NCBI GenBank assembly: GCA_000511875.1 | Contig: AZIN01000001.1 | Coordinates: 520,606 to 584,605, forward strand | Reading direction: 5' to 3' | Origin: Gammaproteobacteria bacterium MOLA455 | GTDB lineage: Bacteria; Pseudomonadota; Gammaproteobacteria; Pseudomonadales; Porticoccaceae | DNA: 64,000 nt | Shown here: in pieces, positions 62,269 to 64,000 of the stretch | Layout of the letters: each line of letters begins with the position of its first letter | How positions within the stretch are numbered: position 1 is the first letter of the stretch | Made by a program: the position numbers and the translations under genes | Notes under the pieces: generated by a model | What the model was told of the DNA's origin: nothing | Databases searched by the model: none | What the model saw: the letters and a program-made list of their open reading frames with translations, nothing else

Positions 62269-63750
62269 ATGACCGTTCGCACCCGCATTGCCCCCTCGCC
62301 CACTGGCGACCCCCACGTTGGAACCGCCTACGTAGCCCTATTTAATATGGCCTTTGCCCACAGTCAGGGCGGTCAGTTTTTGCTCCGTATTGAAGATACA
62401 GACCAGGTGCGTTCAACCCCAGAATCGGAAAAATCCATACTCGACGCCCTGCACTGGTTGGGTCTCGAATGGGACGAGGGTCCGGATAATGGTGGCCCCC
62501 ATGGCCCTTATCGACAGAGTGAACGCTCCGACATTTATCGCCAGCATGCCGACCAGCTATTGGATAGCGGCCATGCGTTTCGCTGCTTCTGTACCACCGA
62601 GCGCCTAGACCAGCTGCGCAAAACACAAATCGAAGAGAAGCAGTCAATTGGCTATGACGGACACTGCCAGCACCTTGAGCAAGACAATGTGAACCAGCGA
62701 CTGGCCAATAATGAATCCCATGTAGTGCGCATGAATGTGCCCCGTGAAGGCCAATGTGTCTTTAACGATATGCTGCGCGGCGAGATCAGCATCGACTGGA
62801 CCCAGATCGATCTGCAGGTATTACTTAAAGCTGACGGTATGCCTACCTACCATCTAGCCAATGTAGTGGACGATCACCTGATGAAAATCAGCCATGTGAT
62901 TCGCGGTGAAGAATGGATTAACTCAGCCCCCAAACATATTTTGCTCTATCAATACTTTGGCTGGGAAACACCGGTGTTCTGTCACCTGCCCCTGCTGCGC
63001 AATATCGACAAAAGCAAACTGTCGAAGCGTAAAAACCCCACCAGTATCCTCTTCTATCAGCGCATGGGCTATTTGCCCGAGGCACTGATTAACTATCTTG
63101 GGCGCATGGGTTGGTCAATGCCCGACGAACGCGAGAAATTCACCCTTGCCGAAATGCTCGAAGTCTTTGATATTCAGCGTGTTTCATTGGGAGGACCCGT
63201 ATTCGATGTGGAAAAACTCAGCTGGTTAAACGGCATGTGGATTCGCGAAGAGCTCACCGACGACCAACTCGCAGACCGGCTGCAGGAATGGGCTTTAAAC
63301 CGCGACACATTAAAAGCCTTCCTGCCCTTCGCCAAACAGCGCATGGAAACCCTCTCCGATATAGCCCCCCTAGGCAGCTACCTGATCTCCGGCATGCTGC
63401 CCATCAGCGCAGATGATTTGCGCGCTGCAGGCATAGAGGACGAGCGCCTGATAGAAGTGCTGCAATACGCCCTCTGGCGCTTAGAGTCCGTTCAGCAATG
63501 GAACCGCGACACTATCTTCAATGCCCTCAAAGCAGTGGCCGACAGTATGGAGATTAAGCTCAAACCTTTCTTGGCACCCCTATTTATCGCCATCGCCGGC
63601 AGCAGCGCATCGATCTCCGTAATGGACTCCATGAACCTACTCGGCGCCGACATGTCCAGAGCCCGACTGCGTCACGCCATAGAGCTACTGGGTGGCATAG
63701 GCAAAAAGAAACTCAAGAAGCTAGAAAAGGAATATCAGCAACTTAGCTGA
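62269..63750 (+). CDS. gltX: Glutamyl-tRNA synthetase
   Basis: Charges tRNA-Glu. The 493-residue class I synthetase has the HIGH-type [13 protein letters not shown] (9-21), the KMSKS-type [11 protein letters not shown], and the all-alpha anticodon-binding domain in the last third. It is followed by a tRNA gene, as is common for gltX in Pseudomonas-like genomes. No truncation; its stop lies at 63748-63750. Confidence 0.97.
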   Translation: MTVRTRIAPSPTGDPHVGTAYVALFNMAFAHSQGGQFLLRIEDTDQVRSTPESEKSILDALHWLGLEWDEGPDNGGPHGPYRQSERSDIYRQHADQLLDSGHAFRCFCTTERLDQLRKTQIEEKQSIGYDGHCQHLEQDNVNQRLANNESHVVRMNVPREGQCVFNDMLRGEISIDWTQIDLQVLLKADGMPTYHLANVVDDHLMKISHVIRGEEWINSAPKHILLYQYFGWETPVFCHLPLLRNIDKSKLSKRKNPTSILFYQRMGYLPEALINYLGRMGWSMPDEREKFTLAEMLEVFDIQRVSLGGPVFDVEKLSWLNGMWIREELTDDQLADRLQEWALNRDTLKAFLPFAKQRMETLSDIAPLGSYLISGMLPISADDLRAAGIEDERLIEVLQYALWRLESVQQWNRDTIFNALKAVADSMEIKLKPFLAPLFIAIAGSSASISVMDSMNLLGADMSRARLRHAIELLGGIGKKKLKKLEKEYQQLS

Positions 63751-63776
63751 AAGCCCTCTACAGAGCGAAAACAGGC

Positions 63777-63805
63777 TTGACTTGGCCCAAGGTCGTCCCT
63801 ATCAT
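63777..63805 (+). promoter_or_regulatory. Sigma-70 promoter of tRNA-Ala
   Basis: TTGACT (63777-63782), a 17-base spacer and TATCAT (63800-63805), followed by GCGGC, a GC-rich discriminator typical of stable RNA promoters under stringent control. Transcription should start at about 63812, just before the tRNA. Confidence 0.85.
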
Positions 63806-63819
63806 GCGGCTTCCTTTTT

Positions 63820-63895
63820 GGGGCCTTAGCTCAGCTGGGAGAGCGCAACACTGGCAGTGTTGAGGTCAGCGGTTCGATCCCGCTAGGCTCCACCA
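63820..63895 (+). tRNA. tRNA-Ala (anticodon GGC)
   Basis: A 76-base cloverleaf with encoded CCA. The acceptor stem GGGGCCT pairs with AGGCTCC and includes the G3-U70 pair that defines alanine identity. Anticodon stem CAACA/TGTTG holds loop CTGGCAG with anticodon GGC; the T arm carries GGTTCGATCC. Confidence 0.98.
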
Positions 63896-63936
63896 AATAA
63901 AAAACCCTCGCACGCAAGTGCGGGGGTTTTTTATTT
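63896..63936 (+). terminator. Intrinsic terminator after tRNA-Ala
   Basis: AAAAAACCCTCGCAC and GTGCGGGGGTTTTTT form a long stem with one G-T pair and a GCAA loop (63914-63917), followed by a T-rich run. It ends the tRNA transcript one base after the CCA. Confidence 0.93.
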
Positions 63937-64000
63937 GCCGGATCCTTGTGGGGTTGAGTTTAACGCTCCGGTTCACAAGGAGCAAAGCGACGCAGAACGC

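Overview
The window looks like chromosomal DNA of a free-living marine gammaproteobacterium, plausibly near the SAR92/Porticoccaceae or OM60 groups; no rRNA is present to confirm this. The block hslV-hslU-DUF971-ubiE-ubiJ-ubiB-hisI-hisE-tatA-tatB-tatC is the arrangement seen in Pseudomonas, Marinobacter and Alcanivorax relatives. The rest fits an aerobic heterotroph: a giant NAD-glutamate dehydrogenase, a PQQ alcohol dehydrogenase, a secreted sulfatase, many acyl-CoA enzymes and single-chain ATP sulfurylase plus APS kinase. I see no prophage, transposase, CRISPR array or restriction system.

Layout. 1-5210: a palindromic repeat and the 1621-residue glutamate dehydrogenase (minus). 5427-12488: a tightly overlapping MoxR/Bat aerotolerance-type operon (moxR, DUF58, DUF4381, batA, batB/batC fusion, batD). 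12580-13951: an orphan ParA ATPase and a shikimate-kinase-like enzyme. 13995-15920: an A/T-rich insertion carrying an ECF sigma factor operon and a broken aldo/keto reductase, bounded by 86-bp near-identical direct repeats that duplicate the 3' ends of the two flanking genes. 15971-24680: aminotransferases, an alpha/beta hydrolase, an SDR, a succinate-semialdehyde-type dehydrogenase, DUF2459, a crotonase and a GST. 24763-32993: the hslVU/ubi/his/tat block, with a sigma-32-type promoter in front of hslV. 33116-36244: stand-alone dnaE2 behind a consensus-like LexA box. 36302-43939: VOC protein, DHH phosphoesterase, nitronate-monooxygenase family, tandem DsbA-like protein, metallo-beta-lactamase fold protein and PQQ alcohol dehydrogenase.

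44081-56910 is mostly an auxiliary lipid catabolism region: dienoyl-CoA isomerase, FATP-like acyl-CoA synthetase, SDRs, TetR regulator, DUF2855, APH-fold kinase, YghU-like GST, enoyl-CoA isomerase, sulfatase and a flavin NADH:quinone reductase. With the racemase-like CoA enzyme at 60898 this suggests oxidation of unsaturated, hydroxylated or branched acyl chains. 57878-60752 is a sulfate activation module (sat, cysC) divergent from a LysR regulator. The window ends with gltX and a tRNA-Ala(GGC) with its own promoter and terminator.

Two genome-level signatures stand out. One is a dispersed ~142-bp palindromic element whose two copies show matched changes in both stem arms; one copy separates tatA from tatBC. 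The other is a set of short tandem duplications: four in-frame 15-bp arrays inside genes, and 12-, 14- and 25-bp arrays in spacers. No clear new defence or biosynthetic system was found. The inserted ECF module and the palindromic element are the best candidates for something undescribed.
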